In this document: positions 10,921-22,909 of the stretch, in pieces
Numbering within the stretch: position 1 is the first letter of the stretch
How the letters are laid out: each line of letters begins with the position of its first letter
Assembly: GCA_028274465.1 (NCBI GenBank)
Contig: CM051456.1
Location: 85,298,753-85,362,752 of the forward strand
Direction of reading: 5' to 3'
Origin: Plantago ovata
Lineage: Eukaryota; Streptophyta; Magnoliopsida; Lamiales; Plantaginaceae
Length of the DNA: 64,000 bases
Position numbers and translations under genes: made by a program
The notes under the pieces: generated by a model
What the model was told of the DNA's origin: nothing
The model's input: only the letters and a program-made list of their open reading frames with translations
Database searches by the model: none

Positions 10921-13217
10921 AGTTAATTATCCAATAATGGATGTCCATTAACATGTTCAATAATGGAAGTCTTAAGTTTTTCAACTTTGACTTGTTTTCT
11001 ACTTGCTGAGGAACTAGAAGGTTTTGAGCTGAAAGTCTTTTGATTCATGCTGATCAAATCCACTTTCTGATGTGGTGTCTTGCTCGGTTGACCTTTTTGC
11101 TGAACATACTTTTCAGTAAGTTCTTTTCTAGCAAGGTTCCTTCTAGCCCTAGCATTAAGAGTCTTTTCAGAGCTCTTAGGCTTGATTTTATTCATCTCTT
11201 TGAAGTATCTTTGCTGACTTTGCTTATATTCGTGAAAAAGTTGACTTTGCTTGGTTTTGAAACGAGTCCACTTTTCGGAACCTTACTTGATTCAGGTTTG
11301 TTAGCAAAGGTCTTCTGATTACTTTTAGTAATCTTGCCTTTAGACTTAACAACTTGCTTTTCAACAACTTGTTTGGCGGAATGCTTTACATCATCCTTCT
11401 TCTTTCCAGTTTGCTTCTCAGCAACCTGTTTTCCTTTTAAAGTCTTGTTACTTTGAGTAGCAACAGCGGGCTTTATGGTCATAGGTACTTGATTGCATGT
11501 TTCAGCAACCTTAGATTGACCAAACTGATAGAGTTCTGGTAGACCACTATCAGTAGCACGTACAAAGGAAATCGGTGATTTATGTTTACTCAAGATTTCT
11601 ACGTCATCACCTTCATACGTTGAACCTAAACCTTCTTTCTGAGATGGATCTCTCAAATAAGAGTTTAGTTCAGTCAGCGTATTACTTGCGTCAGCATAAG
11701 ATTTGAAATTGATTTTCATCTTTTTCATCTCTTGGATTTCAGCAATTCTAATGCCATTTGAGAATTCTTCTCTGTAGCTTCAGCAATCAACTTCTTAAGA
11801 CGCCTTATTTCAGCATCCTTTTCTTCTGTCTCTTCCTTCAGCAAGACATACTTTCCAGTAGTCTGCTTGGTCAGAGTTTCAGCAATCTGTAGTTTCTCTT
11901 GCTGTCTGCTCAGAGTTTTCTCAAATCTTTCGATTTCTCCTTGAATCTTGTCAAGGTCAATCTTGTCTTCACTTTCTGAGTCTGAGTCAGAGGTAGGGTT
12001 GTTTACCTGACCGGCCATGAGGCAGAACTCGTAGTTTGACACATCTGGATAAGCTTCCATAGCTATTCCACAAACTTCTTTGCCAATCTCCACGTCTAGA
12101 GTGGCTTCTTCATCGTCAGTGTCTGAGCTTTCATCCTCACTGTCTTCGGAGCTAGTATGAATGCATAATGCATCGATTTTTGCTTGAAGCTTCTTCTTTT
12201 CTTCAGCAATAAAAGCTCTTTTGAACTTCTTCTTCTTCTCAGCAGATTTTCCTTTCAGCAAAGGGCAATTAGCTTTGAAGTGTCCAGGCTTCTTGCAGTA
12301 AAAGCATAGATCATTTCAAACTGCAGGTTCTTCTGATGAGGTTGCTTGCTGAGCTTGCTTGTTCAGCGAGCTAGTCTCATTCTTGTACTTATGGTAATTG
12401 TTACCAAGATGCTTTTTCAGCTTCTCTTTTGCTTTTCGCCTTTCAAGTTCCTTACTAATGAATTTCTTCATGTTTTTGACAACCAAAGAGTTTTCATCAG
12501 TAGGCTCTTTATCATTCTTCGTTTCAGAAGATGACGACTTTGCAGCAAGAGCAATGTTTTGTGATTTTTCAGCAAACACATTTTCTCTTTGCTTTGTCTC
12601 ATAGTTGACAGTAGCAAGATGAGAGAACAACTCTGTTGGTGTAATATCAGGCATTCCTTGATGGTTTTCACCTTCTCAGAATCTGAGTAAAGATTTCCAA
12701 CACCTAAGGCTGCCATTTCACTAACAAGAGTTGTGAATCTGAAATCCAAGTCTTCCAGTGACTCGTTTGTACCTTGCTTAAAGTTTTGAAACTTTAATTT
12801 AAGTACTTCAAGTTTGTTTTCCTTGGTTTTGTCAGATCCAGCACAAAGATCTTGAACCATTTTCCAAGCTTCCTTTGCAGTCTTAGCACCCCACAGTTTG
12901 CACTGTATGGTATCCGGAGTTGATCAAATGATGATGTTTCTTGCTTGGCCATCAAGACGGAATCTCTTGGCTTCGTCGGAAGTCCATTACTCTCTTGGTT
13001 TTGGCACGACAGTATCAGTCGGGTCGCCTAAGATAGTTTCCTTTCCAGCTTCAGTGGTCTTGTGAGGGAAACTCCTTTCAACCTTAGTGATCTTGATAGG
13101 TCCATCATTAATGACAGTAACCATCTCATCACTAATGGCCTCAAGATGTAGCATCATGTTGTTTCGCCATTTTTCGTAATTTTCCAGCTTCAGCAAGGGA
13201 GCATCTCCTAACGACAT
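10921..13217 (-). pseudogene. Element A gag, degenerate
   Basis: The start is the ATG at 13217 (MSLGDAP), shared with D. The N-terminal capsid part (LKLENYEKWRNNM, FKQGTNESLEDLDFRF) is of the UBN2 type typical of plant copia gag. A coiled-coil extension follows (KKLIAEATEKNSQMALEL) and then Lys-rich sequence. Broken by at least three nonsense changes relative to D: GAA to TAA near 12987, CGA to TGA near 12925 and GGA to TGA near 12316. About 55 bp are lost near 12665, with further frameshifts. The CCHC knuckle remains recognisable near 12250-12310. Confidence 0.88.
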
Positions 13218-13315
13218 CCTGTCAGCAAAGCACTACCAAACTGATCAAGTGAGAGTGATTTACGGAAAGCACCTAAGGGGATCTAGGTTCAGTGCTGAAG
13301 GTTAAAGAACCTCCA

Positions 13316-13327
13316 GCTCTGATACCA
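13316..13327 (-). other. Element A primer-binding site (tRNA-iMet)
   Basis: The minus strand reads TGGTATCAGAGC, complementary to the 3' end of plant initiator tRNA-Met, two bases from the 5' LTR end. Confidence 0.9.
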
Positions 13328-13329
13328 CT

Positions 13330-14900
13330 TGTTGGTCCCTTTAAACAACAAGAAAAGACTAGAGGGGGGGGGGGTGAATAGTATTTTCAAACTTTCGTCG
13401 TTTAAAACTTTCTCAGCAAGTGCTTATTACTTTTCAGTAATGAGTTTGCTGATACTTAACTTTCTCAGCAAGCACAAGTTACTTTGCAGTAACTAGGTTT
13501 ACTGATACTTAAAATCAGAGAGCGGAAGTCTTTGATACAATAAGTAATTTTTCAGTAAATAAAGGTTTCAGCAAGTGATGTGAGTGACAGTGTACAGATA
13601 GATATGATTTGCTGAAAACCAAATACAGTAAGCAAATCACACAAAGACTTTTATAGTGGTATGTGAGAGTGGCGTAATCTCTCAACTAATCCACTTTGTC
13701 CTTTCTAGGACTGAATCCACTAATGATAAGATTGAGGTTCCTTACAACTCCTATCTAGAGCGATTCAAACAGAAACCAAAGCACACTTGCTTCGTCTCCA
13801 ACCTAATCTAGAGAATGCAACCTTGTTTTCCACCAAACTTGGTACTTTTAATCAGCAAAACTATGTCGATTAAGTTCCCCCTGAATATCACGCCTGAAAG
13901 GGTGTATTTTCAGTTAGAGAGGTTCGGGATGAGATAACTTAATTATAACTTATTCAGTTACAACAAGTAATCTAAGAAACACAACTTTGAATACTTTGCA
14001 GTAGACAAGTTTGAATGTTTCTGGTGTCAAGACTTGTTCTTGTTCGAAAGAAAGAAAGAATCACTTAACTAATTTCTTAGTAGTGTAAACTCTACTTCTT
14101 CACAAGTAGCTTTTTCAAGCTTTAAGTCTTGGAACGGATCAATGGCAATAAGAGTATTGAAGGGTATGTGAGTTTAAGCACAGGTGAGAGTATGATCACG
14201 TTGTTGACACACTTCATCTCTTTTCCGGATGACCTCTATTTATAGTGCAAATAAGGAGCCGTTTGAATTTCAAATCCTAAGGCTTTTGTTCCTTAAAATG
14301 TCACTATCTTGCTTTTGTACTTTCAGCAGCGTCCTTGTTTGTCTTCATGTCCTTCGCGTGCAAGCTTTGCATTTAATGCTTATTTGAATAGAATTCAAAC
14401 AGTAACATTGGAGCGCAAATGCAAGTACTTTCAGCAAGTGGTCAGTCTCAGTTTCAGCAAGCACAACCTACTCTGTCGTTCAGATTTTCACTTATGCAAT
14501 GCTGTTGCTGAAGTTTCCACTTTCTGAGCAACATGTGCCTTTGTAGATACCAGTCTTCAGAAATCTTCTAATCTTCAGATCTTCGAATTCTTCAAGTCTT
14601 CAGATCTTCAAAATCTTCAAGATTCTGAGCGGTTCTAAATGCTTCAATAGTTTGTTTGTAAAAACAAAGTACATCATCAGCAAATGCTTCAATATAATTT
14701 GTATTTCTTTTCAGAAAACAAGATACATCATAAGCTTTACAACCAACCTATCTAGCACCTATTCTAAGTCTTCAGCAAACGTTCCTCTTTTACAATGTCC
14801 TTAAAATTCTAAATTCCTATGGACCTTAAGAGTACTAGTTACTGGACTTTTCTTAATTTAGCATGGTTAATTGCTCATCAAAATTACAAGTTTCCTAACA
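13330..14900 (-). repeat. Element A 5' LTR
   Basis: 1,571 bp, TGTTGGTCCC to TTTCCTAACA in plus-strand view. It aligns along its length with the D LTR (1,674 bp); the difference lies mainly in a repeated stretch near the U3 end. The G run near 13370 borders the U5 end. Confidence 0.9.
14236..14244 (-). promoter_or_regulatory. TATA box of the element A LTR
   Basis: TATAAATAG on the minus strand inside the 5' LTR, at the position conserved in D (29180-29188 and 46857-46865). Confidence 0.5.
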
Positions 14901-15541
14901 CTTCAGATTAATTGTTATAACTGAAAAGTTATTTTCAAGTAATCTCATTCCAAACCTCTCTAACTGATAAAAGCCACCTTTCAGGCGTGTTTGTCAGGGG
15001 GACTAATCAAGCATAGTTTTGCTGATAAAGTGTCCCAAGTTTGGTGGAGAACAAAGTTACAGTTCTCTAGTTTAGGTTGGAAACAAGGCAGGTGTGCTTT
15101 GGTTTATGAGAATTATTAGTGATAGGATTTGTAAGGAACCTCATATCTTATCGTAGTGGATTCAGTCCTAGAAAGGACAAAGTGGATTAGTTGAGGGATT
15201 ACGCCACCCTCAGATACCACTATAAAAGTGTGTGTGATTTACATTCCTGCAGCTATCTTTCAGAAAGTTACTTTGTTTTTGATCTGTTTATCTTTTTACT
15301 TGCTGAAATTTTCTTTCTGTTAAAAGCACTTATTGTACAAGACTTCCGCACTCTATTTTTTGAAGTATCAGTAACCTTGTCATTGAAAAGTAACAAGTAG
15401 TTGCTGAGAAAGTTAAGTACCAACAAACTCATTACTGAAAAGTAATAAAGTACTTGCTGAGAAAGTTATTAGACGACGAAAAAGTTTTAAAGACTATTCA
15501 CCCCCCCTCTAGTCCTTACTTGTTGTCTAAAGGGACCAACA
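14901..15541 (+). repeat. Element B 5' LTR, 3' portion
   Basis: Matches the reverse complement of the A and D LTRs from their middle to the U5 end and finishes GGGACCAACA. The missing 5' part should lie to the left of element A, outside the window. Confidence 0.88.
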
Positions 15542-15543
15542 AG

Positions 15544-15555
15544 TAGTATCAGAGT
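15544..15555 (+). other. Element B primer-binding site, mutated
   Basis: TAGTATCAGAGT differs from the intact TGGTATCAGAGC at two positions; spacing from the LTR is as in A and D. Confidence 0.8.
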
Positions 15556-15652
15556 TGGAGGTTCTTTAACCTTCAGCACTGAACCTAGATCCCCTTAGGC
15601 GCTTTCCGAAAATCACTTTCACTCGATCAGTTTGGTAGTTGTTTGCTGATAG

Positions 15653-17990
15653 GATGTCTCTGGGAGATTCTCCCTAGTTGAAGCTGGAAAACTATGAGAA
15701 ATGGCGAAACAATATGATTCTACATCTTGAGGCCATTAGTGATGAGATGGTCACTGTCATCAATGATGGACCACTCAAGATCACTAAGGTTGTAAAATCA
15801 TTCCCAGACACCACAAAAGACAAACATGTTATAGACATACCTAGTGGTGACCCAGTCGACAAGGTTGTGGATAAACCAAGAGAGGAATGGACTTATGATG
15901 AAGCCAAAAGATTCCATCTTGATGGCCAAGCAAGAAACATCATTATTCGATCTACTCCAGACACCATACAGTGCAAACTGTGGGGTGCCAATACTGCAAA
16001 AGAAGCTTGGAAAATGGTTCAAGATCTTTGTATTGGATCTGACAAAACCAAGGAAAACAAACTCGAAGTGCTAAAATTGAAGTTTCAGAATTTCAAACAA
16101 GGTACCACTAAGTCACTCAAAGACTTGGATCTCAGATTCACAACTCTTGTGAGTGAAATGGCTGCCTTGGGTGCTGGAAATTTCTACTCAGATTCTGAAA
16201 AGGTGAAAACCATTATCAGAAGTTTGAACCAAGAGTGGATTCACACTCAGAATTTCTACTACAACCAAGGAATGCCTAACATCACTCCAACAGAGTGGTT
16301 CTGTCACCTTGCTGCTGTCAACTATGAGACAAGGCAAAGAGAAAATGTGTTTGCTGAAAAATTGAAAAACATTGCTCTTGCTGGCCAAGCCTTCATCTTC
16401 TGAAAAGAAGAATAAAAAAGAGTCTGCTGATGAAAGTGCTCTTGTAGTTAGAAACATGAAAAAATTCATCAGCAAGAGCTACCATAAGTACAAGAATGAA
16501 GCTAGCTCGCTGAACAAGCAAGCCCAGCAAGCAAATTCTTCTGAAGAACCAGCAGTTGGTAATGATCTTTGCTTTTATTGCAAAAAGTCTGGACACTTCA
16601 AAGCAAACTGTCCTTTGCTGAAAGGGAAGTCTGCTGAAGAATCAGTTGCTCCTGAGGTTGCTGAAATAGAACAATCACTTGTGCCTACTGATGAGTTACA
16701 ACAACCCAACAATACTGAACAAGTAGTTGCTGATGAACCCACACCAGTAGAGTCACAACCAGAAACCGGTAGTACTGAACAAGTACATGCTGAAGAGTCA
16801 CATGCTGAAACACATAAATATCCAGATCCTAAGAGCAGAAAGCCTGTTAACAAATGGATTAGAGATCATCCCTCTAAGGATATGATTGGTGATCTTGACA
16901 AACACCAAGTGACTAGATCCAATGTCTCTACTAACAAAGAAGTTGCTGAAGAAGAAATGGTTGTTGAGGTAGAAGCTTTGTTCTCTTGCTTTGTTTCAGA
17001 AATTTAACCCAAGACCATAGAAGAAGCTTTAAAGAATTCTGAATGGATCAAGGCAATGCAAGAAGAACTGGATCAATTCGAAAGGACAAAGTCTGAAAAC
17101 TTGTACCCCTTGCTGAAGGAAAGAAAGCAATTGGTACTAAGTGGGTGTTCAGAAACAAGCTGAGCGAGTCTGGTAAAGTAACAAGGAATGAAGCACGTCT
17201 TGTTGCTCAAGGTTACTGTCAGACTGAAGGATTGGACTATGATGAGTCATATGCTCCAGTTGCAAGATTGGATGCTATTAGACTTTTCTTGGCCTTTGCT
17301 TCTCATAATGACTTCGTAGTTTACCAAATGGATGTTAAAAGTGCATTTCTAAATGGTGAACTTGCTGAAGAAGTCTATCTAGGACAACCCCCGGCTTTGA
17401 ACTTCCCTCAGAAACTAAGATGGTATACAAGCTTCAGAGAGCTGTATATGGTCTAAAGCAAGCACCAAGAGCTTGGTATGATACCTTGGCTAAATTCTTG
17501 TTGGATAACGGTTTCAAGAAAGGTGAAGTTGATAAAATCTTGTTGGCTAAATTCTTGTTGGTAAAATACTTTTAGTCCAGATTTATGTGGATGACATAAT
17601 ATTTGGGTCTAAAGACAAGCAACTCTGTGATGATTTTGCCAAGCTCATGACTAACAAGTTTGAAATGAGCATGATGGCCAAATTGAATTATTTCCTAGGA
17701 TTGCAAGTCAAGCAACTTAAAGATGGAATATTCATAAATCAAGCAAAGTATACGAAAGAAATGCTCATAAAGTTCAGGATCAAAGAGGAAGAAAAACCTG
17801 AAAAGATCCCTATGAGCGTTGGTACCAAATTGGGCTATACTAAAGAAGACAAAAGTGTCGATGAACACAAGTATATGAAGGTCATTGGTTCCTTGCTGTA
17901 TTTAACATCAAGTAGGCCTGATATTTGGTATGTTATTTGTGTGTGTGCAACATTTCAATATGATACTAGAGAATCACACTACAAGAAAGC
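15653..17990 (+). pseudogene. Element B gag-pol, internally deleted
   Basis: ATG at 15653 gives MSLGDSP and then a premature TAG. The UBN2-type capsid region is otherwise open to about 16400, where a frameshift occurs. The CCHC knuckle (CFYCKKSGHFKANC) is at 16567-16608. Right after it, near 16637, the sequence jumps to the tail that follows the integrase core in A, so protease and the integrase core are gone. RT follows ([17 protein letters not shown] in altered context near 17585) with a TAA near 17005 and further frame breaks. The RT end is cut by element C and RNase H resumes at 26973. Confidence 0.9.
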
Positions 17991-19296
17991 TGATGAACGA
18001 AGATTTGTCGGGTCTCGATTCAGCAAATAAATTTGTTATTTAGCCAAAGGCAATCCACAACTACAACGAAAACCGTAGTGTAGCAGTAGAATGACTCGAG
18101 TGTCGTTCTCTCAGGACTATAACTAGCTTTATCAAATCTAATTTAGAATATAAAAACAGCAGACAAAAAGCAAAAGGGGGTTTCTAGCAGATAATGGAGA
18201 TTGGTGATAGTATGGTCCTTCTTAACATAACGGGTCCATAATCATGCATAAATTCCTCGGTCTTGCATAGAGATCTTTGAATCAATCTAGTGTCCTGCTG
18301 CAAATATTAAGCACTACGAAGCTAATTGGTCTGACAAGTCAATCACTATTGTCCTACTGTGTTTCGTAATTACTCAACACTACGAAGATAATTGGTCTGA
18401 TGATTGTCCTAATGTGTTCCGTTATTACTCAACACTACGAAGATAATTGGTCTGATGGTCGACAAGTGTCCAATTGTGCATAATAATCAATACAACATAC
18501 GAGAATTTTGGTTACAACTGATCAACGAAATAAAGCAATGACACGGAGTATAATGCGCGATATAGCCATTAGCATGATTATCTTCCCTTCGCTAAGAATT
18601 CACATACTACCACCAACGATAAGTTTAGCTACTCATAATAGGCATGCAATCAACAGAAATCATAGAAGAAAACATGTTGAAAGAATATAAAATAAGTAGA
18701 ATAAAACTGTAAGATACAAAGTTACCAAAGGTTGTCAATCTCCGGATGATTGCGGTCCTACGAGCTCCAAACTGCTATGAAAAAGTATCCCCTAAGCTAT
18801 AGAACTCCCAGGATAGGCCCCGGGAAGTTCCTACCTAAAACTATAGAGAGAGGTGAGAAAGAAGGTCTGGAAAGATATGATTTTCGGAGAAAAACTGAGC
18901 ACTATATATAGGCCCCGAAAAAACACGGGGCGGTTCGCCCCCAGGTAATTCTCGCGGAATTCCGCGTTTTCGACGCGTTTTTGGATTTCTTCCCCTTTCC
19001 GGACTCGATTTCTGACTTCTAGTAGCCTTCTAACCTCCAGATTCGGCCCCTAGACTTCAAATCCTATCCGGAAACCTTCAGATACTCCAAATAGGCTTCT
19101 GGAACACCAATTCCTTGTCAACTTCAATATAATTGCTCAGAAATCTTCGAATTTCAACCAAAACCTGTAAAATAAATATAAAGGGAAACGTGACACTATT
19201 CTAATACAATGTACTAAAATATAGCTAAATTAACATATATGATAGCTAAAATAGGTGAAAAAGACTCGAATGAAAGTGTAAAATATACATTCATCA
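17991..19296 (-). repeat. Element C left (3') LTR
   Basis: 1,306 bp, TGATGAACG to ATTCATCA. It is 21 bp shorter than the right LTR because of one missing palindrome unit near 18940. Confidence 0.93.
18924..18946. repeat. Palindrome unit in the element C left LTR
   Basis: One GGGGCGGTTCGCCCC unit just upstream, in element sense, of the TATATATA at 18903. The right LTR has two units here. Confidence 0.75.
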
Positions 19297-19333
19297 AACT
19301 CCCCAAACCGAACCTTTGCTTGTCCTCAAGCAA
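19297..19333 (-). other. Element C polypurine tract with preceding hairpin
   Basis: Minus strand: hairpin TTGCTTG-AGGA-CAAGCAA (19316-19333), then AGGTTCGGTTTGGGGAGTT up to the LTR. The same arrangement borders the 3' LTRs of F and G. Confidence 0.75.
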
Positions 19334-20832
19334 CTAAGCTAGACTCTAATACAAAAAACATGCAAGACACAAAATGGAGTTTCATGCCAAATAAAATGAA
19401 CTATTCTACTGAATCTATCAAATAACATATGAACAAAAACCATATAAATCAAAGCATGAATATAGGTTGAAGAATACCTCGATTGACTTATACACATCCA
19501 CATAAGCACCTATGTCAAGACAAGATAGTCTCTCGTAACATTCTCTACCTGGACCTAGTCAGTGATGACGTAATGAAGCATGCTAAGATACGAATGGTTG
19601 CCCAGTGCCTATGAAACTAAGGACTTACTGCTGTTCCACCATGTTAAGACTTTTCCTCAAAAGAGGTCGAACCAGTACTGGCTCTCATCAAACGAAGGAG
19701 GGTTCCCTATAAAAGATAAGTCTCCCCTATTCTACCCATCTCTCAAGTAAAGTCTTAAGCTATTCACCACTTCCTGAATGGAAGGACGAGGGTGGTCTAG
19801 AACAGATGACACTCAAGACAAAAAGGATAAAAAATAAAAATAGAAAATTACAACACGATTTACGAACAATACGAAAAATGGAAAAGACTCAAACTTTGCT
19901 AACTGCTATTTGGCTTTCTTTTTTGGATCCTTCTTTGCTTTTTTGGGGTCTTCTCTTTTTTTCTTCTTTTTTTCTTTCCAGATTCTTTTTTCCTTTTTCT
20001 TTTTCTCTTTTTTTTCTGGAATTTTTCTTTTTTTTTCGATGTTTTTTAGCCAGCAGTAGCATAACAAATAGAGAAACAAAATGACTCACACGAATTCCCC
20101 AAACCTATTCGAAAGAATAGGTTGGAGTACAAAATTTACGAAAATTTTTTCAACTCACGATACGAAAATGGAAAACAGAAACAAGTCTATGATGGTGTAA
20201 CCCCCTCCCGAATAGGTTATAAACAAAGGATCACACAACCTCACACTACCTCCTTCCTAGGCATTTAGCAATCTCAAAGCATGGTGAAGACTTGTTGCCT
20301 CTTAGGTACATAATTACTCGGGAAACAACCATAAGACCCTAACATGCACCATCCTATTATAAAGGCCTTCGTGAACCGCAGTAGAGAAAACACCACTAAG
20401 TGATGTCGAGACTACCATGCTTAACTAAGTGCAATACATAAATGTGACAAGCCAAGCGAGAAAAACCTCAAACAAATTCATAGAGATGAAGCATACGATT
20501 AATGCCATAGCTAGTTGATCTACCCAATAAAAAAGTTCAAAAAATTCGGCAATAAACTCCATATAAAACATGCAAGACTATCCTAGGATGAATGTAGTGA
20601 ATGCAACCTAAAAAAAAACTAAGAAAGCAGTAAACGTGCAAATGCAAATGCAAACAAAGAACGAGATACTAATCGACACAAAGCCAAACAATACTTAACA
20701 TCATGGTTCACATCCCATCCCCTTACGATTCTTAAGCTAGCCCCTAGCAAAAGAGAATGAGTAATAAGAAGTGATACTAGATGTTACCGAAGGGTTTGGC
20801 CTCGGTCGGCTGCGAGTGGACATGTGGAAGGA
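19334..20832 (-). other. Element C 3' non-coding region
   Basis: No credible ORF. Blocks here are shared with the same region of G (48347-49894) and, more diverged, F (41889-43320), so the region is conserved without coding. It contains a purine-rich tract (pyrimidine on the plus strand) at about 19905-20055 and hairpin/polypurine-like modules near 20095-20123 and 20206-20229. Confidence 0.75.
20095..20123 (-). repeat. Hairpin plus polypurine-like module, element C
   Basis: Minus strand: AACCTATTC-TTTC-GAATAGGTT joined to TTGGGG. A worn second copy lies at 20206-20229. F has three such modules and G two. Confidence 0.7.
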
Positions 20833-22137
20833 CTAATCGTCGGGATGGTAGTCCCCATAAAAGTCACTCCACATGTCATTCATGAGCTCATTGGACTGTC
20901 GTAGAGCTTCCTGCTGTTGCTGAATGAGCTGTTGCTGCTCCCACATGTGCTGCCTATCCTCTCGGTGATGCTCCTCGAATATCTCCCAATCGCGGTTGTG
21001 CTGGACAATGTGCCTGTCGATGTCCTGTCGCATGGCCGCGTTGTTGGCATCAATTCTGCCGAAACGGCCGTCGAGGTAGGTACGGAATTCAGAGAAGTCA
21101 AATCCTCCAGACCCCTGTGGTGCTCCAGGTGGTGCATGTGGTGCTTGATGGACAAACGGAATATCTGGGATAGGGGCTTCGCCAACATCGGCCTCCATAG
21201 CATCCTCATGATCGGAATCATTTGGCTGGAATGGTGCTCCTACATCAGCAGCGGCTGCTGTGGGGTTCCTCAACTGATACCTGTTGAGCTGTACCTCAAT
21301 GGTCGAGGGTGAAAGGGCAGCGACCTCGCAATCCCCCTCCTCAATATCGTCGACCCCATGATATATGCAGTAGGCTGTGATGAAGCTTGGGAAGATGAAA
21401 GGCTTCCTCTTCTTTTCCCAGTGGCGCTCGTACTCCTCATACATAATGTGCCCTATATCGATCTGATGTCCGTCTATGAGGCAGTAGAGGAGCTCGGCGT
21501 AGTAGGGCTGAATCCATGTGTCATTCTTCCTCAGGATCAAGTCGGAGATGCAAAATTTCATCATCACCTTAGCTTCGATGCTAAGGTCGCTATAACTGAT
21601 CCGTCCAGGTGCTGCCCCGACTTCCGAATATCGGTACTCCCTGTTGCAGATCACGTCGGTGATGTGTCTCCCTATCCCCCTAGCGGTCCTCGAATACAAG
21701 TAGGCGTGGTCGCTCCCTGTGAATTCCAGGTTCCCGAAATGGATGAAGGAAGAAATGTACTCTGGGTTCCATGGTATAATCAGGCCTCGGACTAGCATCC
21801 CATTCTTCTCGTCGAGATCCGTGTATCCAGTGTAGAAATCTCGGAGGAGGCTCTCGTCGTACCCTTTGAACCTGTTGGAACTGTACCATGCCCAATTGCT
21901 TTGTGACCCCAAACGTGACAGCGTCCTATATCCCGCTCTATCCGCCGCGGACTCAGGAATGTCAATCCTCCTATCCGGGATGATCGACCTTCCTCCGTCG
22001 GCCATCTCCGCCTCTAGCCTTTGTCGCACCTCTATCGCAGCGGCAGACAACTCGTACAAATCGTGAGATGGTTGGGAGCTTGATGCCACTCCCTTCCCCT
22101 TTATGCTAGAGCCGGTTCTCCTTGTCCTCGGTGCCAT
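20833..22137 (-). CDS. Element C ORF2, PF20167-like plant transposon protein
   Basis: 434 codons, intact, and the longest unbroken ORF in the window that starts at a clear ATG. I chose the ATG at 22137 (MAPRTRR), because upstream in-frame residues read through what looks like a 3' splice site (TTTGTAG at 22143). Layout: basic/Ser-rich N-terminus (1-25); conserved globular core (about 85-275) with FYTGYTD, VRGLIIPWNPEYISSF and LIDGHQIDIGHIM; Pro/Asp-rich linker (about 300-345); Gln-rich coiled coil to the end. No catalytic motif is visible. The core resembles the plant transposon protein family PF20167 and, loosely, the accessory ORF of the copia elements. Role unknown. It has its own leader with a probable 5'-UTR intron. 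G carries a broken copy. Confidence 0.72.
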   Translation of the reverse strand: MAPRTRRTGSSIKGKGVASSSQPSHDLYELSAAAIEVRQRLEAEMADGGRSIIPDRRIDIPESAADRAGYRTLSRLGSQSNWAWYSSNRFKGYDESLLRDFYTGYTDLDEKNGMLVRGLIIPWNPEYISSFIHFGNLEFTGSDHAYLYSRTARGIGRHITDVICNREYRYSEVGAAPGRISYSDLSIEAKVMMKFCISDLILRKNDTWIQPYYAELLYCLIDGHQIDIGHIMYEEYERHWEKKRKPFIFPSFITAYCIYHGVDDIEEGDCEVAALSPSTIEVQLNRYQLRNPTAAAADVGAPFQPNDSDHEDAMEADVGEAPIPDIPFVHQAPHAPPGAPQGSGGFDFSEFRTYLDGRFGRIDANNAAMRQDIDRHIVQHNRDWEIFEEHHREDRQHMWEQQQLIQQQQEALRQSNELMNDMWSDFYGDYHPDD

Positions 22138-22142
22138 GATTC

Positions 22143-22682
22143 CTACAAACAGCAATTAGTATCTTGTACGATTCAAAACAGACCTATGCATATGTAAATA
22201 TACGAGTGAACAAACGATTAAAATTCTCAAAAATCCAACTCCTCAAAAACCCAAAGCCTAGTCTAGCTAATTCATTACGCAACATATCAATGTAACTACT
22301 ACAATAACATATCACATTATGCTCTTGCTAACAACAAATGCCTTCAATCACAAGGTTCAATCCATACCATAAAAATCAAAATCCAGCATAAATCCTCAAT
22401 CTCATCAATCATGCATTCTACCAATACATCCATCAATTTCATATCAATAAACACATGTTTAAACATGGAATGAAAGTAAGAGAGACAATTTCCTAACAAG
22501 ACATATATCATCCAATTAGCAAAAATCTCAAATCATCAAACCAAGCCTAATTGAACATGTAATTGACAATGAATAACGAATCTAATCACATAAATCATCA
22601 ACCCATACATCATACAAGCCTAATTGAAGCATAAATCAAAAAAATCCCCAAATTGTAAAAATTAGGGTTCATGTGATAATAT
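22143..22682 (-). other. Probable 5'-UTR intron of element C ORF2 (donor mutated)
   Basis: The acceptor TGTTTGTAG|GAATC lies 5 nt before the ATG. The homologous donor in G is GAG|GTAATC at 56271; in C it reads GAG|ATATTA, so normal splicing is probably lost in this copy. The segment is AT-rich with no ORF. Confidence 0.5.
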
Positions 22683-22909
22683 CTCAAATTCGGAAATTGA
22701 ATGAGCTAGGAAGAAATTTGTTAGGATAGAATGATAGAGCACGCAACGGGCTTCGAATGAAGCTAAAGAACACACAAAATGATGGATAGATGAAGAAGTT
22801 ATGAAGATTTGAAGTTATTTTGAATATGGAGGAAATTTTGGAGTTTGGAAGATGAAAATGGAGGAAAATGGGGGTTTGGGGAAGAAACCCCCGTTTTTTT
22901 AGAATCTGG
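22683..22909 (-). promoter_or_regulatory. CT-rich leader of element C ORF2
   Basis: The minus-strand sequence between the palindrome array and the intron is pyrimidine-rich, like plant 5' UTRs, and is conserved in G (56272-56500). The transcription start is not determinable from sequence alone. Confidence 0.4.

Larger units (their letters stand above)
1..14900 (-). mobile_element. Element A: Ty1/copia LTR retrotransposon, Sirevirus-like, cut by the window start
   Basis: Seen on the minus strand: 5' LTR (13330-14900), PBS, gag with a CCHC knuckle, protease, integrase, reverse transcriptase, RNase H, a long extra ORF after pol, a polypurine tract and the last 72 bases of the 3' LTR. The order protease-integrase-RT-RNase H is diagnostic of copia. 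A long gag with a coiled-coil extension plus an ORF in the envelope position recalls Sireviruses; that lineage call is inference. All coding parts carry stops or frameshifts, and pol is split by a solo LTR at 6815-8129. The right end abuts a copia LTR of opposite orientation (element B), so A probably inserted into it. Its left TSD lies outside the window. Confidence 0.93.
14901..17990 (+). mobile_element. Element B, first segment (5' LTR, gag, RT)
   Basis: Plus-strand copia element of the same family as A and D but more diverged. It starts inside its 5' LTR where A abuts, and stops at the insertion of C. It resumes at 26968. The identical AAAGC at 17986-17990 and 26968-26972 proves that the two parts were once continuous. 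Confidence 0.92.

Noticed and set aside
22138..22155. Longer start for ORF2 of C and G (residues MLFVGI before MAPR)
   Set aside because: These residues read through a strong 3' splice-site sequence (TTTGTAG) just before the ATG; G has a matching donor 537 nt upstream.
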